Assembly: GCF_041296385.1 (NCBI RefSeq)
Contig: NW_027183505.1
Coordinates: forward strand, 186,001 to 250,000
Origin: Aphelocoma coerulescens
Lineage: Eukaryota > Chordata > Aves > Passeriformes > Corvidae
Direction of reading: 5' to 3'
DNA length: 64,000 nucleotides
Translations under genes and position numbers: made by a program
Shown here: positions 49,260-62,352 of the stretch, one piece after another
How the letters are laid out: each line of letters opens with the position of its first letter
Position numbering within the stretch: position 1 is the stretch's first letter
The notes under the pieces: model-generated
Database searches by the model: none
What the model was told of the DNA's origin: nothing
Seen by the model: the letters and a program-made list of their open reading frames with translations, nothing else

Positions 49260-51445
49260 TGGGACAGCCAGCTGCAGAGCTCAAGGGAAGAAGCCCAAAG
49301 TGTCACAATGGCTCCTTGCCTTCCCATGCAACACCTGGGTCACAATGGTCTCCTTGATTCCATGAGGCCCCACTGTGTCAAAATGGCTCCTTGGTTCCAT
49401 CAGGTTCCGCAGTGTCACCATGGTCTCCTTTGATCCGCACTGTCATCATGGACAATTGGTTCCATGAGGCCCCGCAGTGTCACAATGGTCCCTTGCTTCC
49501 ATAGGTTTGATGTTGTAACAATGGACTCCTTGCTTCTATGAGCTAGCCTGCTTTTTGCAGAGGTGTCTTTGGTTCCAACAAGGCCCCGCTGTGTCTCAGT
49601 GCACCCTGGTTTCCATGTGGATGTGGAGTATCACAAAGGCTCCTTGGTTCCACCAGGTCCTGCTGTGTCACAATGGGTCCTGTGGTCCCTGAGGCCCTCC
49701 AAAGTCATTGTGGAGGCTTGCTTCCATGAGGTTCCATTATGTGCCAGTGGTCATCTTGGTTCCAGGAGTTTCCTTAGTGTCACAATGCTCTCCATGCTTC
49801 CATTAGGCCCTGCTTTGCCACAATGGTCCCCTTGTTTCCATGAGGCCCCGCTGTGTCACAATGGACCTATGGTTCCATGATGTTGCGTGGTGTCACCGTG
49901 CTCTTCTTGAATCCGCAGTTTAACCATGGACCATTGGTTCCATGCGGCCTGGCCGTGTCACAATGGGCTCCTTGATTCCATGATTCCCCACGGTGTCACA
50001 ATGGAGCCTTGTTTCTAGGAGGTTCTGTACTGTCACAATTGCCTCCTTGATGCCATCAGCCCCTGCAGTGTCACAATGGCTCCTTGGTTCCATGAGGAAC
50101 ACAATAGCTTGGCATAAGCATTGAGCAACAGCTGCTGAACACACCTGGCAACATCTGCTTGCATCAAAAGAGGGCTTCAAGCTGACAATGGCACCAGCAG
50201 CTTCCATCTGCAACAGAGACCCAGGAAAGGACAGGCTGCGCCGGTTTGAACAAATGTGGAGGAAAATATCCTCTGATAGAAGGCAGGTTACACCCAGCCA
50301 TCCCCCACCAGGTTTGGGAAAAAAGAATTTTCCTGGGAAGAAAGTGAAAGAGAGAAAACCTCTTTTTTTAACAAACACACAGGAAAAGGATAACAATGCT
50401 AAATATTAAAACCTCTCGCTGTGCAGAGAAAGCTGGGATAATTTGAGAGTCCTTCCGTGTTTCGGTGGGGTCTCCTGAAACATCCATAGACAGCGAGGCC
50501 CGTGCAAAGAAACAGGGAGCGATTCTTGAGAGAAGTTTCAGAGCTCTTTCTTCTCCAGCCACATGGGCGGGGCACTGCCAAAGAACTGAGCAATCACGGC
50601 ACAAGCAGGGCCCTCCTCGCACAAGGCAACACAAAATAAGCAGTGCTGAACAGGATTAGGGCACATGTGAGCAGGGAGCAGGGAGACCCCCCGTGCCCAG
50701 GCCATGCCTCTACCCCAGGGTCCCCTCTTCCCATGACCTCATGGCAGGGGGGAGGAACCCCAACACTTCCGTAGGTGTAGTCTCTCTCCTCCTCCTTGCA
50801 GCTGCCTCATGGGCCCACATTCAGGGCTCCCACCTGGGTAGAAAATTCTCCCAATGTGCTCTGATGTTGAAAGAGTCAAGAAGAGAAGAAGGGAAAAAAA
50901 CCCCCGAAGTCCCAGGAAAACAAAGTTCAACTCTCCATCTCCCTCCAGAGAAAAGGAGCTGAAAACTGGCTAAAAAGAAACAAGGTTGTTTCCACCGCTC
51001 TTGCTGCAAGCAGGATGCAGAGGAGTGTGTATGTGTGTCCTTGAACAAACGCTCTGAGAAGTTTGTCCGTTTTTTTTTTTTCCTCTCTCCCCTCTCAGGC
51101 TCAGTTGAAAGGCACAGAAATGCACAAAGTTCACTTCTGGGCATAGAGCAGCAATAGGGGATACACATGATAAAGTCACCCCAAGACACAGGGACAGAGA
51201 ATTCAGTGGAAAGACTCCGAGAATTCTGCTCCCAGAGATCATTCATTCCTGCTCACACTGACCCTTGTAGCAAGGGGACATCGTTCCAGGCAGCCTGTAC
51301 TGAGCATGTGGCTCCTGAGTGGGGTTTGTTGTTTAGGAAACCTGCTCCGGCTTTTCCATTCTTTCCTTCCAAACAGGAAAACTTCTCCTGGGGCTGTGTG
51401 CAGGCAGAGCCCTGAGGAGAGCAGGTGACACATGGTGCGCTGGGC
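49260..51445 (+). repeat. Unit U24, mosaic with R segment
   Basis: Length 2186 bp; minisatellite block 49303-50097. It begins H-like (ggtttgatgttg, tgtggatgtgg), becomes D2-like (tcattgtggagg, cctatgg), carries the R mark (acaggctgcgccggtttgaa, 50231-50250) and ends H-like (attaaaacct, cggcacaagcagg, 12-T tract) with attcattcc and gcaagggg (C 51271). Private changes are C 49324, A 49381, T 49610 and T 49920; ggccgtgtca (49951-49960) is also unique. Confidence 0.95.
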
Positions 51446-53626
51446 TGGGACAGCCAGCTGCAGAGCTCAAGGGAAGAAGCCCAAAGTGTCACAATGGCTC
51501 CTTGCCTTCACATGCAACACCTGGGTCACAATGGTCTCCTTGATTCCATGAGGCCCCACTGTGTCACAATGGCTCCTTGGTTCCATCAGGTTCCGCAGTG
51601 TCACCATGGTCTCCTTTGATCCGCACTGTCATCATGGACAATTGGTTCCATGAGGCCCCGCAGTGTCACAATGGTCCCTTGCTTCCATAGCTTTTACGTT
51701 GTAACAATGGACTCCTTGCTTCTATGAGCTAGCCTGCTTTTTGCAGAGGTGTCTTTGGTTCCAACAAGGCCCCGCTGTGTCTCAGTGCACCCTGGCTTCC
51801 ATGTGGATCTGGAGTATCACAAAGGCTCCTTGGTTCCACCAGGTCCTGCTGTGTCACAATGGGTCCTGTGGTCCCTGAGGCCCTCCAAAGTCATTGTGGA
51901 GGCTTGCTTCCATGAGGTTCCATTATGTGCCAGTGGTCATCTTGGTTCCAGGAGTTTCCTTCGTGTCACAATGCTCTCCATGCTTCCATTAGGCCCTGCT
52001 TTGCCACAATGGTCCCCTTGTTTCCATGAGGCCCCGCTGTGTCACAATGGACCTATGGTTCCATGATGTTGCGTGGTGTCACCGTGCTCTTCTTGAATCC
52101 GCAGTGTAACCATGGACCATTGGTTCCATGCAGCCGTGTCACAATGGGCTCCTTGATTCCATGATTCCCCACGGTGTCACAATGGAGCCTTGTTTCTAGG
52201 AGGTTCTGTACTGTCACAATTGCCTCCTTGATGCCATCAGCCCCTGCAGTGTCACAATGGCTCCTTGGTTCCATGAGGAACACAATAGCTTGGCATAAGC
52301 ATTGAGCAACAGCTGCTGAACACACCTGGCAACATCTGCTTGCATCAAAAGAGGGCTTCAAGCTGACAATGGCACCAGCAGCTTCCATCTGCAACAGAGA
52401 CCCAGGAAAGGACAGGCTGCGCCGGTTTGAACAAATGTGGAGGAAAATATCCTCTGATAGAAGGCAGGTTACACCCAGCCATCCCCCACCAGGTTTGGGA
52501 AAAAAGAATTTTCCTGGGAAGAAAGTGAAAGAGAGAAAACCTCTTTTTTTAACAAACACACAGGAAAAGGATAACAATGCTAAATATTAAAACCTCTCGC
52601 TGTGCAGAGAAAGCTGGGATAATTTGAGAGTCCTTCCGTGTTTCGGTGGGGTCTCCTGAAACATCCATAGACAGCGAGGCCCGTGCAAAGAAACAGGGAG
52701 CGATTCTTGAGAGAAGTTTCAGAGCTCTTTCTTCTCCAGCCACATGGGCGGGGCACTGCCAAAGAACTGAGCAATCACGGCACAAGCAGGGCCCTCCTCG
52801 CACAAGGCAACACAAAATAAGCAGTGCTGAACAGGATTAGGGCACATGTGAGCAGGGAGCAGGGAGACCCCCCGTGCCCAGGCCATGCCTCTACCCCAGG
52901 GTCCCCTCTTCCCATGACCTCATGGCAGGGGGGAGGAACCCCAACACTTCCGTAGGTGTAGTCTCTCTCCTCCTCCTTGCAGCTGCCTCATGGGCCCACA
53001 TTCAGGGCTCCCACCTGGGTAGAAAATTCTCCCAATGTGCTCTGATGTTGAAAGAGTCAAGAAGAGAAGAAGGGAAAAAAACCCCCGAAGTCCCAGGAAA
53101 ACAAAGTTCAACTCTCCATCTCCCTCCAGAGAAAAGGAGCTGAAAACTGGCTAAAAAGAAACAAGGTTGTTTCCACCGCTCTTGCTGCAAGCAGGATGCA
53201 GAGGAGTGTGTATGTGTGTCCTTGAACAAACGCTCTGAGAAGTTTGTCCGTTTTTTTTTTTTCCTCTCTCCCCTCTCAGGCTCAGTTGAAAGGCACAGAA
53301 ATGCACAAAGTTCACTTCTGGGCATAGAGCAGCAATAGGGGATACACATGATAAAGTCACCCCAAGACACAGGGACAGAGAATTCAGTGGAAAGACTCCG
53401 AGAATTCTGCTCCCAGAGATCATTCATTCCTGCTCACACTGACCCTTGTAGCAAGGGGACATCGTTCCAGGCAGCCTGTACTGAGCATGTGGCTCCTGAG
53501 TGGGGTTTGTTGTTTAGGAAACCTGCTCCGGCTTTTCCATTCTTTCCTTCCAAACAGGAAAACTTCTCCTGGGGCTGTGTGCAGGCAGAGCCCTGAGGAG
53601 AGCAGGTGACACATGGTGCGCTGGGC
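51446..53626 (+). repeat. Unit U25, R subtype
   Basis: Length 2181 bp; minisatellite block 51489-52278. It combines a D2-like minisatellite (tcattgtggagg, cagccgtg), C at 51962 (ccttcgtgtcac), the R mark and an H-like right part with gcaagggg. The gcaggtgacac variant flanks this unit on both sides (near 51421 and 53600). Confidence 0.95.
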
Positions 53627-55800
53627 TGGGACAGCCAGCTGCAGAGCTCAAGGGAAGAAGCCCAAAGTGTCACAATGGCTCCTTGCCTTCACATGCAACA
53701 CCTGGGTCACAATGGTCTCCTTGATTCCATGAGGCCCCACTGTGTCACAATGGCTCCTTGGTTCCATCAGGTTCCGCAGTGTCACCATGGTCTCCTTTGA
53801 TCCGCACTGTCATCATGGACAATTGGTTCCATGAGGCCCCGCAGTGTCACAATGGTCCCTTGCTTCCATAGCTTTTACGTTGTAACAATGGACTCCTTGC
53901 TTCTATGAGCTAGCCTGCTTTTTGCAGAGGTGTCTTTGGTTCCAACAAGGCCCCGCTGTGTCTCTGCACCCTGGCTTCCATGTGGATCTGGAGTATCACA
54001 AAGGCTCCTTGGTTCCACCAGGTCCTGCTGTGTCACAATGGGTCCTGTGGTCCCTGAGGCCCTCCAAAGTCATTGTGGAGGCTTGCTTCCATGAGGTTCC
54101 ATTATGTGCCAGTGGTCATCTTGGTTCCAGGAGTTTCCTTCGTGTCACAATGCTCTCCATGCTTCCATTAGGCCCTGCTTTGCCACAATGGTCCCCTTGT
54201 TTCCATGAGGCCCCGCTGTGTCACAATGGACCTATGGTTCCATGATGTTGCGTGGTGTCACCGTGCTCTTCTTGAATCCGCAGTGTAACCATGGACCATT
54301 GGTTCCATGCAGCCGTGTCACAATGGGCTCCTTGATTCCATGATTCCCCACGGTGTCACAATGGAGCCTTGTTTCTAGGAGGTTCTGTACTGTCACAATT
54401 GCCTCCTTGATGCCATCAGCCCCTGCAGTGTCACAATGGCTCCTTGGTTCCATGAGGAACACAATAGCTTGGCATAAGCATTGAGCAACAGCTGCTGAAC
54501 ACACCTGGCAACATCTGCTTGCATCAAAAGAGGGCTTCAAGCTGACAATGGCACCAGCAGCTTCCATCTGCAACAGAGACCCAGGAAAGGACAGGCTGCG
54601 CCGGTTTGAACAAATGTGGAGGAAAATATCCTCTGATAGAAGGCAGGTTACACCCAGCCATCCCCCACCAGGTTTGGGAAAAAAGAATTTTCCTGGGAAG
54701 AAAGTGAAAGAGAGAAAACCTCTTTTTTTAACAAACACACAGGAAAAGGATAACAATGCTAAATATTAAAACCTCTCGCTGTGCAGAGAAAGCTGGGATA
54801 ATTTGAGAGTCCTTCCGTGTTTCGGTGGGGTCTCCTGAAACATCCATAGACAGCGAGGCCCGTGCAAAGAAACAGGGAGCGATTCTTGAGAGAAGTTTCA
54901 GAGCTCTTTCTTCTCCAGCCACATGGGCGGGGCACTGCCAAAGAACTGAGCAATCACAGCACAACCAGGGCCCTCCTCGCACAGGGCAACACAAAATAAG
55001 CAGTGCTGAACAGGATTAGGGCACATGTGAGAAGGGAGCAGGGAGACCCCGTGCCCAGGCCATGCCTCTACCCCAGGGTCCCCTCTCCCATGACCTCATG
55101 GCAGGGGGGAGGAACCCCAACACTTCCGTAGGTGTAGTCTCTCTCCTCCTCCTTGCAGCTGGCTCATGGGCCCACATTCAGGGCCCCCACCTCGGGAGAA
55201 AATTCTCCCAATGTGCTCTGATGTTGAAAGAGTCAAGAAGAGAAGAAGGGAAAAAAACCCCCAAAGTCCCAGGAAAACAAAGTTCAACTCTCCATCTCCC
55301 CCCAGAGAAAAGGAGCTGAAAACTGGCTAAAAAGAAACAAAGTTGCTTCCCTCTGCTCTTGCTGCAAGCAGGATGCAGAGGAGTGTGTATGTGTGTCCTT
55401 GAACAAACGCTCTGAGAAGTTTGTCCGGTTTTTTCTCCTCTCCTCCCTCTCAGGCTCAGTTGAAAGGCACAGAAATGCACAAAGTTCACTTCTGGGCATA
55501 GAGCAGCAATAGGGGATACACATGATAAAGTCACCCCAAGACACAGGGACAGAGAATTCAGTGGAAAGACTCCGAGAATTCTGCTCCCAGAGATCATTCA
55601 TTCCTGCTCACACTGACCCTTGTAGCAAGGGGACATCGTTCCAGGCAGCCTGTACTGAGCATGTGGCTCCTGAGTGGGGTTTGTTGTTTAGGAAACCTGC
55701 TCCGGCTTTTCCATTCTTTCCTTCCAAACAGGAAAACTTCTCCTGGGGCTGTGTGCAGGCAGAGCCCTGAGGAGAGCAGGTGGCACATGGTGCGCTGGGC
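53627..55800 (+). repeat. Unit U26, R subtype with D-like right part
   Basis: Length 2174 bp, the shortest non-deleted unit; minisatellite block 53670-54457. It lacks the 2 bp (tctctgcacc), has C at 54141 as in U25 and the R mark, but the right part is D-like (cagcacaaccagg, 4-C tract). Its T-tract is interrupted (ggttttttctcctctcctc). Confidence 0.95.
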
Positions 55801-57987
55801 TGGGACAGCCAGCTGCAGAGCTCAAGGGAAGAAGCCCAAAGTGTCACAATGGCTCCTTGCCTTCACATGCAACACCTGGGTCACAATGGTCTCCTTGATT
55901 CCATGAGGCCCCACTGTGTCACACTGGCTCCTTGGTTCCATCAGGTTCCGCAGTGTCACCATGGTCTCCTTTGATCCGCATTGTCATAATGGACAATTAG
56001 TTCCATGAGGCCCCGCAGTGTCACAATGGTCCCTTGCTTCCATAGGTTTGATGTTGTAACAATGGACTCCTTGCTTCTATGAGCTAGCCTGCTTTTTGCA
56101 GAGGTGTCTTTGGTTCCAACAAGGCCCCGCTGTGTCTCAGTGCACCCTGGCTTCCATGTGGATCTGGAGTATCACAAAGGCTCCTTGGTTCCACCAGGTC
56201 CTGCTGTGTCACAATGGGTCCTGTGGTCCCTGAGGCCCTCCAAAGTCATCGTGAAGGCTTGCTTCCATGAGGTTCCATTATGTGCCAGTGGTCATCTTGG
56301 TTCCAGGAGTTTCCTTAGTGTCACAATGCTCTCCATGCTTCCTTTAGGCCCTGCTTTGCCACAATGGTCCCCTTGTTTCCATGAGGCCCCGCTGTGTCAC
56401 AATGGACGTACGGTTCCATGATGTTGCGTGGTGTCACCGTGCTCTTCTTGAATCCGCAGTGTAACCATGGACCATTGGTTCCATGCGGCCTGGCAGTGTC
56501 ACAATGGGCTCCTTGATTCCATGATTCCCCACGGTGTCACAATGGAGCCTTGTTTCTAGGAGGTTCTGTACTGTGACAATTGTCTCCTTGATGCCATCAG
56601 CCCCTGCAGTGTCACAATGGCTCCTTGGTTCCATGAGGAACACAATAGCTTGGCATAAGCATTGAGCAACAGCTGCTGAACACACCTGGCAACATCTGCT
56701 TGCATCAAAAGAGGGCTTCAAGCTGACAATGGCACCAGCAGCTTCCATCTGCAACAGACACCCAGGAAAGGACAGGCTGTGCCAGTTTGGACAAATTTGG
56801 AGGAAAATATCCTCTGATAGAAGGCAGGTTACACCCAGCCATCCCCCACCAGGTTTGGGAAAAAAGAATTTTCCTGGGAAGAAAGTGAAAGAGAGAAAAC
56901 CTCTTTTTTTAACAAACACACAGGAAAAGGATAACAATGCTAAATATTAAAACCTCTCGCTGTGCAGAGAAAGCTGGGATAATTTGAGAGTCCTTCCGTG
57001 TTTCGGTGGGGTCTCCTGAAACATCCATAGACAGCGAGGCCCGTGCAAAGAAACAGGGAGCGATTCTTGAGAGAAGTTTCAGAGCTCTTTCTTCTCCAGC
57101 CACATGGGCGGGGCACTGCCAAAGAACTGAGCAATCACGGCACAAGCAGGGCCCTCCTCGCACAAGGCAACACAAAATAAGCAGTGCTGAACAGGATTAG
57201 GGCACATGTGAGCAGGGAGCAGGGAGACCCCCCCGTGCCCAGGCCATGCCTCTACCCCAGGGTCCCCTCTTCCCATGACCTCATGGCAGGGGGGAGGAAC
57301 CCCAACACTTCCGTAGGTGTAGTCTCTCTCCTCCTCCTTGCAGCTGCCTCATGGGCCCACATTCAGGGCTCCCACCTGGGTAGAAAATTCTCCCAATGTG
57401 CTCTGATGTTGAAAGAGTCAAGAAGAGAAGAAGGGAAAAAAACCCCCGAAGTCCCAGGAAAACAAAGTTCAACTCTCCATCTCCCTCCAGAGAAAAGGAG
57501 CTGAAAACTGGCTAAAAAGAAACAAGGTTGTTTCCACCGCTCTTGCTGCAAGCAGGATGCAGAGGAGTGTGTATGTGTGTCCTTGAACAAACGCTCTGAG
57601 AAGTTTGTCCGTTTTTTTTTTTTCCTCTCTCCCCTCTCAGGCTCAGTTGAAAGGCACAGAAATGCACAAAGTTCACTTCTGGGCATAGAGCAGCAATAGG
57701 GGATACACATGATAAAGTCACCCCAAGACACAGGGACAGAGAATTCAGTGGAAAGACTCCGAGAATTCTGCTCCCAGAGATCATTCATTCCTGCTCACAC
57801 TGACCCTTGTAGCAAGGGGACATCGTTCCAGGCAGCCTGTACTGAGCATGTGGCTCCTGAGTGGGGTTTGTTGTTTAGGAAACCTGCTCCGGCTTTTCCA
57901 TTCTTTCCTTCCAAACAGGAAAACTTCTCCTGGGGCTGTGTGCAGGCAGAGCCCTGAGGAGAGCAGGTGGCACATGGTGCGCTGGGC
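55801..57987 (+). repeat. Unit U27, variant H
   Basis: Length 2187 bp, the longest unit; minisatellite block 55844-56638. H-like, with C at 55924 (cacactggctcc), T at 55981 and A at 55988 (cattgtcataatgg), caattag, tgtggatctgg, gaggccccgctg, a 7-C tract (gaccccccc), attcattcc and gcaagggg (C 57813). U28 shares most of these, which indicates a local single-unit duplication. Confidence 0.95.
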
Positions 57988-60170
57988 TGGGACAGCCAGC
58001 TGCAGAGCTCAAGGGAAGAAGCCCAAAGTGTCACAATGGCTCCTTGCCTTCACATGCAACACCTGGGTCACAATGGTCTCCTTGATTCCATGAGGCCCCA
58101 CTGTGTCACACTGGCTCCTTGGTTCCATCAGGTTCCGCAGTGTCACCATGGTCTCCTTTGATCCGCATTGTCATAATGGACAATTAGTTCCATGAGGCCC
58201 CGCAGTGTCACAATGGTCCCTTGCTTCCATAGGTTTGATGTTGTAACAATGGACTCCTTGCTTCTATGAGCTAGCCTGCTTTTTGCAGAGGTGTCTTTGG
58301 TTCCAACAAGGCCCCGCTGTGTCTCAGTGCACCCTGGCTTCCATGTGGATCTGGAGTATCACAAAGGCTCCTTGGTTCCACCAGGTCCTGCTGTGTCACA
58401 ATGGGTCCTGTGGTCCCTGAGGCCCTCCAAAGTCATCGTGAAGGCTTGCTTCCATGAGGTTCCATTATGTGCCAGTGGTCATCTTGGTTCCAGGAGTTTC
58501 CTTAGTGTCACAATGCTCTCCATGCTTCCTTTAGGCCCTGCTTTGCCACAATGGTCCCCTTGTTTCCATGAGGCCCCGCTGTGTCACAATGGACGTACGG
58601 TTCCATGATGTTGCGTGGTGTCACCGTGCTCTTCTTGAATCCGCAGTGTAACCATGGACCATTGGTTCCATGCGGCCTGGCAGTGTCACAATGGGCTCCT
58701 TGATTCCATGATTCCCCACGGTGTCACAATGGAGCCTTGTTTCTAGGAGGTTCTGTACTGTGACAATTGTCTCCTTGATGCCATCAGCCCCTGCAGTGTC
58801 ACAATGGCTCCTTGGTTCCATGAGGAACACAATAGCTTGGCATAAGCATTGAGCAACAGCTGCTGAACACACCTGGCAACATCTGCTTGCATCAAAAGAG
58901 GGCTTCAAGCTGACAATGGCACCAGCAGCTTCCATCTGCAACAGACACCCAGGAAAGGACAGGCTGTGCCAGTTTGGACAAATTTGGAGGAAAATATCCT
59001 CTGATAGAAGGCAGGTTACACCCAGCCATCCCCCACCAGGTTTGGGAAAAAAGAATTTTCCTGGGAAGAAAGTGAAAGAGAGAAAACCTCTTTTTTTAAC
59101 AAACACACAGGAAAAGGATAACAATGCTAAATATTAAAAGCTCTCGCTGTGCAGAGAAAGCTGGGATAATTTGAGAGTCCTTCCGTGTTTCGGTGGGGTC
59201 TCCTGAAACATCCATAGACAGCGAGGCCCGTGCAAAGAAACAGGGAGCGATTCTTGAGAGAAGTTTCAGAGCTCTTTCTTCTCCAGCCACATGGGCGGGG
59301 CACTGCCAAAGAACTGAGCAATCACGGCACAAGCAGGGCCCTCCTCGCACAAGGCAACACAAAATAAGCAGTGCTGAACAGGATTAGGGCACATGTGAGC
59401 AGGGAGCAGGGAGACCCCCCCGTGCCCAGGCCATGCCTCTACCCCAGGGTCCCCTCTTCCCATGACCTCATGGCAGGGGGGAGGAACCCCAACACTTCCG
59501 TAGGTGTAGTCTCTCTCCTCCTCCTTGCAGCTGCCTCATGGGCCCACATTCAGGGCTCCCACCTGGGTAGAAAATTCTCCCAATGTGCTCTGATGTTGAA
59601 AGAGTCAAGAAGAGAAGAAGGGAAAAAAACCCCCGAAGTCCCAGGAAAACAAAGTTCAACTCTCCATCTCCCTCCAGAGAAAAGGAGCTGAAAACTGGCT
59701 AAAAAGAAACAAGGTTGTTTCCACCGCTCTTGCTGCAAGCAGGATGCAGAGGAGTGTGTATGTGTGTCCTTGAACAAACGCTCTGAGAAGTTTGTCCGGT
59801 TTTTTTTTTTCCTCTCTCCCCTCTCAGGCTCAGTTGAAAGGCACAGAAATGCACAAAGTTCACTTCTGGGCATAGAGCAGCAATAGGGGATACACATGAT
59901 AAAGTCACCCCAAGACACAGGGACAGAGAATTCAGTGGAAAGACTCCGAGAATTCTGCTCCCAGAGATCATTCCTGCTCACACTGACCCTTGTAGAAAGG
60001 GGACATCGTTCCAGGCAGCCTGTACTGAGCATGTGGCTCCTGAGTGGGGTTTGTTGTTTAGGAAACCTGCTCCGGCTTTTCCATTCTTTCCTTCCAAACA
60101 GGAAAACTTCTCCTGGGGCTGTGTGCAGGCAGAGCCCTGAGGAGAGCAGGTGGCACATGGTGCGCTGGGC
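57988..60170 (+). repeat. Unit U28, variant H
   Basis: Length 2183 bp; minisatellite block 58031-58825. It shares C 58111, cattgtcataatgg, caattag and the 7-C tract with U27. The right part returns to standard H (single attc, gaaagggg), and attaaaagct is D-like. A recombination junction must lie between the shared left part and the attc site. Confidence 0.95.
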
Positions 60171-62352
60171 TGGGACAGCCAGCTGCAGAGCTCAAGGGAA
60201 GAAGCCCAAAGTGTCACAATGGCTCCTTGCCTTCACATGCAACACCTGGGTCACAATGGTCTCCTTGATTCCATGAGGCCCCACTGTGTCACAATGGCTC
60301 CTTGGTTCCATCAGGTTCCGCAGTGTCACCATGGTCTCCTTTGATCCGCACTGTCATCATGGACAATTGGTTCCATGAGGCCCCGCAGTGTCACAATGGT
60401 CCCTTGCTTCCATAGGTTTGATGTTGTAACAATGGACTCCTTGCTTCTATGAGCTAGCCTGCTTTTTGCAGAGGTGTCTTTGGTTCCAACAAGGCCCCGC
60501 TGTGTCTCAGTGCACCCTGGCTTCCATGTGGATGTGGAGTATCACAAAGGCTCCTTGGTTCCACCAGGTCCTGCTGTGTCACAATGGGTCCTGTGGTCCC
60601 TGAGGCCCTCCAAAGTCATCGTGAAGGCTTGCTTCCATGAGGTTCCATTATGTGCCAGTGGTCATCTTGGTTCCAGGAGTTTCCTTAGTGTCACAATGCT
60701 CTCCATGCTTCCTTTAGGCCCTGCTTTGCCACAATGGTCCCCTTGTTTCCATGAGGCCCTGCTGTGTCACAATGGACGTACGGTTCCATGATGTTGCGTG
60801 GTGTCACCGTGCTCTTCTTGAATCCGCAGTGTAACCATGGACCATTGGTTCCATGCGGCCTGGCAGTGTCACAATGGGCTCCTTGATTCCATGATTCCCC
60901 ACGGTGTCACAATGGAGCCTTGTTTCTAGGAGGTTCTGTACTGTGACAATTGTCTCCTTGATGCCATCAGCCCCTGCAGTGTCACAATGGCTCCTTGGTT
61001 CCATGAGGAACACAATAGCTTGGCATAAGCATTGAGCAACAGCTGCTGAACACACCTGGCAACATCTGCTTGCATCAAAAGAGGGCTTCAAGCTGACAAT
61101 GGCACCAGCAGCTTCCATCTGCAACAGACACCCAGGAAAGGACAGGCTGTGCCAGTTTGGACAAATTTGGAGGAAAATATCCTCTGATAGAAGGCAGGTT
61201 ACACCCAGCCATCCCCCACCAGGTTTGGGAAAAAAGAATTTTCCTGGGAAGAAAGTGAAAGAGAGAAAACCTCTTTTTTTAACAAACACCCAGGAAAAGG
61301 ATAACAATGCTAAATATTAAAACCTCTCGCTGTGCAGAGAAAGCTGGGATAATTTGAGAGTCCTTCCGTGTTTCGGTGGGGTCTCCTGAAACATCCATAG
61401 ACAGCGAGGCCCGTGCAAAGAAACAGGGAGCGATTCTTGAGAGAAGTTTCAGAGCTCTTTCTTCTCCAGCCACATGGGCGGGGCACTGCCAAAGAACTGA
61501 GCAATCACGGCACAAGCAGGGCCCTCCTCGCACAAGGCAACACAAAATAAGCAGTGCTGAACAGGATTAGGGCACATGTGAGCAGGGAGCAGGGAGACCC
61601 CCCGTGCCCAGGCCATGCCTCTACCCCAGGGTCCCCTCTTCCCATGACCTCATGGCAGGGGGGAGGAACCCCAACACTTCCGTAGGTGTAGTCTCTCTCC
61701 TCCTCCTTGCAGCTGCCTCATGGGCCCACATTCAGGGCTCCCACCTGGGTAGAAAATTCTCCCAATGTGCTCTGATGTTGAAAGAGTCAAGAAGAGAAGA
61801 AGGGAAAAAAACCCCCGAAGTCCCAGGAAAACAAAGTTCAACTCTCCATCTCCCTCCAGAGAAAAGGAGCTGAAAACTGGCTAAAAAGAAACAAGGTTGT
61901 TTCCACCGCTCTTGCTGCAAGCAGGATGCAGAGGAGTGTGTATGTGTGTCCTTGAACAAACGCTCTGAGAAGTTTGTCCGTTTTTTTTTTTTCCTCTCTC
62001 CCCTCTCAGGCTCAGTTGAAAGGCACAGAAATGCACAAAGTTCACTTCTGGGCATAGAGCAGCAATAGGGGATACACATGATAAAGTCACCCCAAGACAC
62101 AGGGACAGAGAATTCAGTGGAAAGACTCCGAGAATTCTGCTCCCAGAGATCATTCCTGCTCACACTGACCCTTGTAGAAAGGGGACATCGTTCCAGGCAG
62201 CCTGTACTGAGCATGTGGCTCCTGAGTGGGGTTTGTTGTTTAGGAAACCTGCTCCGGCTTTTCCATTCTTTCCTTCCAAACAGGAAAACTTCTCCTGGGG
62301 CTGTGTGCAGGCAGAGCCCTGAGGAGAGCAGGTGGCACATGGTGCGCTGGGC
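60171..62352 (+). repeat. Unit U29, H subtype
   Basis: Length 2182 bp; minisatellite block 60214-61008. Standard H copy; the regular pattern resumes after the mosaic zone. Confidence 0.97.

Larger units (their letters stand above)
47078..60170 (+). repeat. Mosaic zone of diverged units (U23-U28)
   Basis: Six consecutive units break the H/D alternation, combine H, D1, D2 and R segments within single units, and hold most of the private substitutions. The gcaagggg variant links U24-U27 (51271, 53452, 55626, 57813). Confidence 0.88.
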
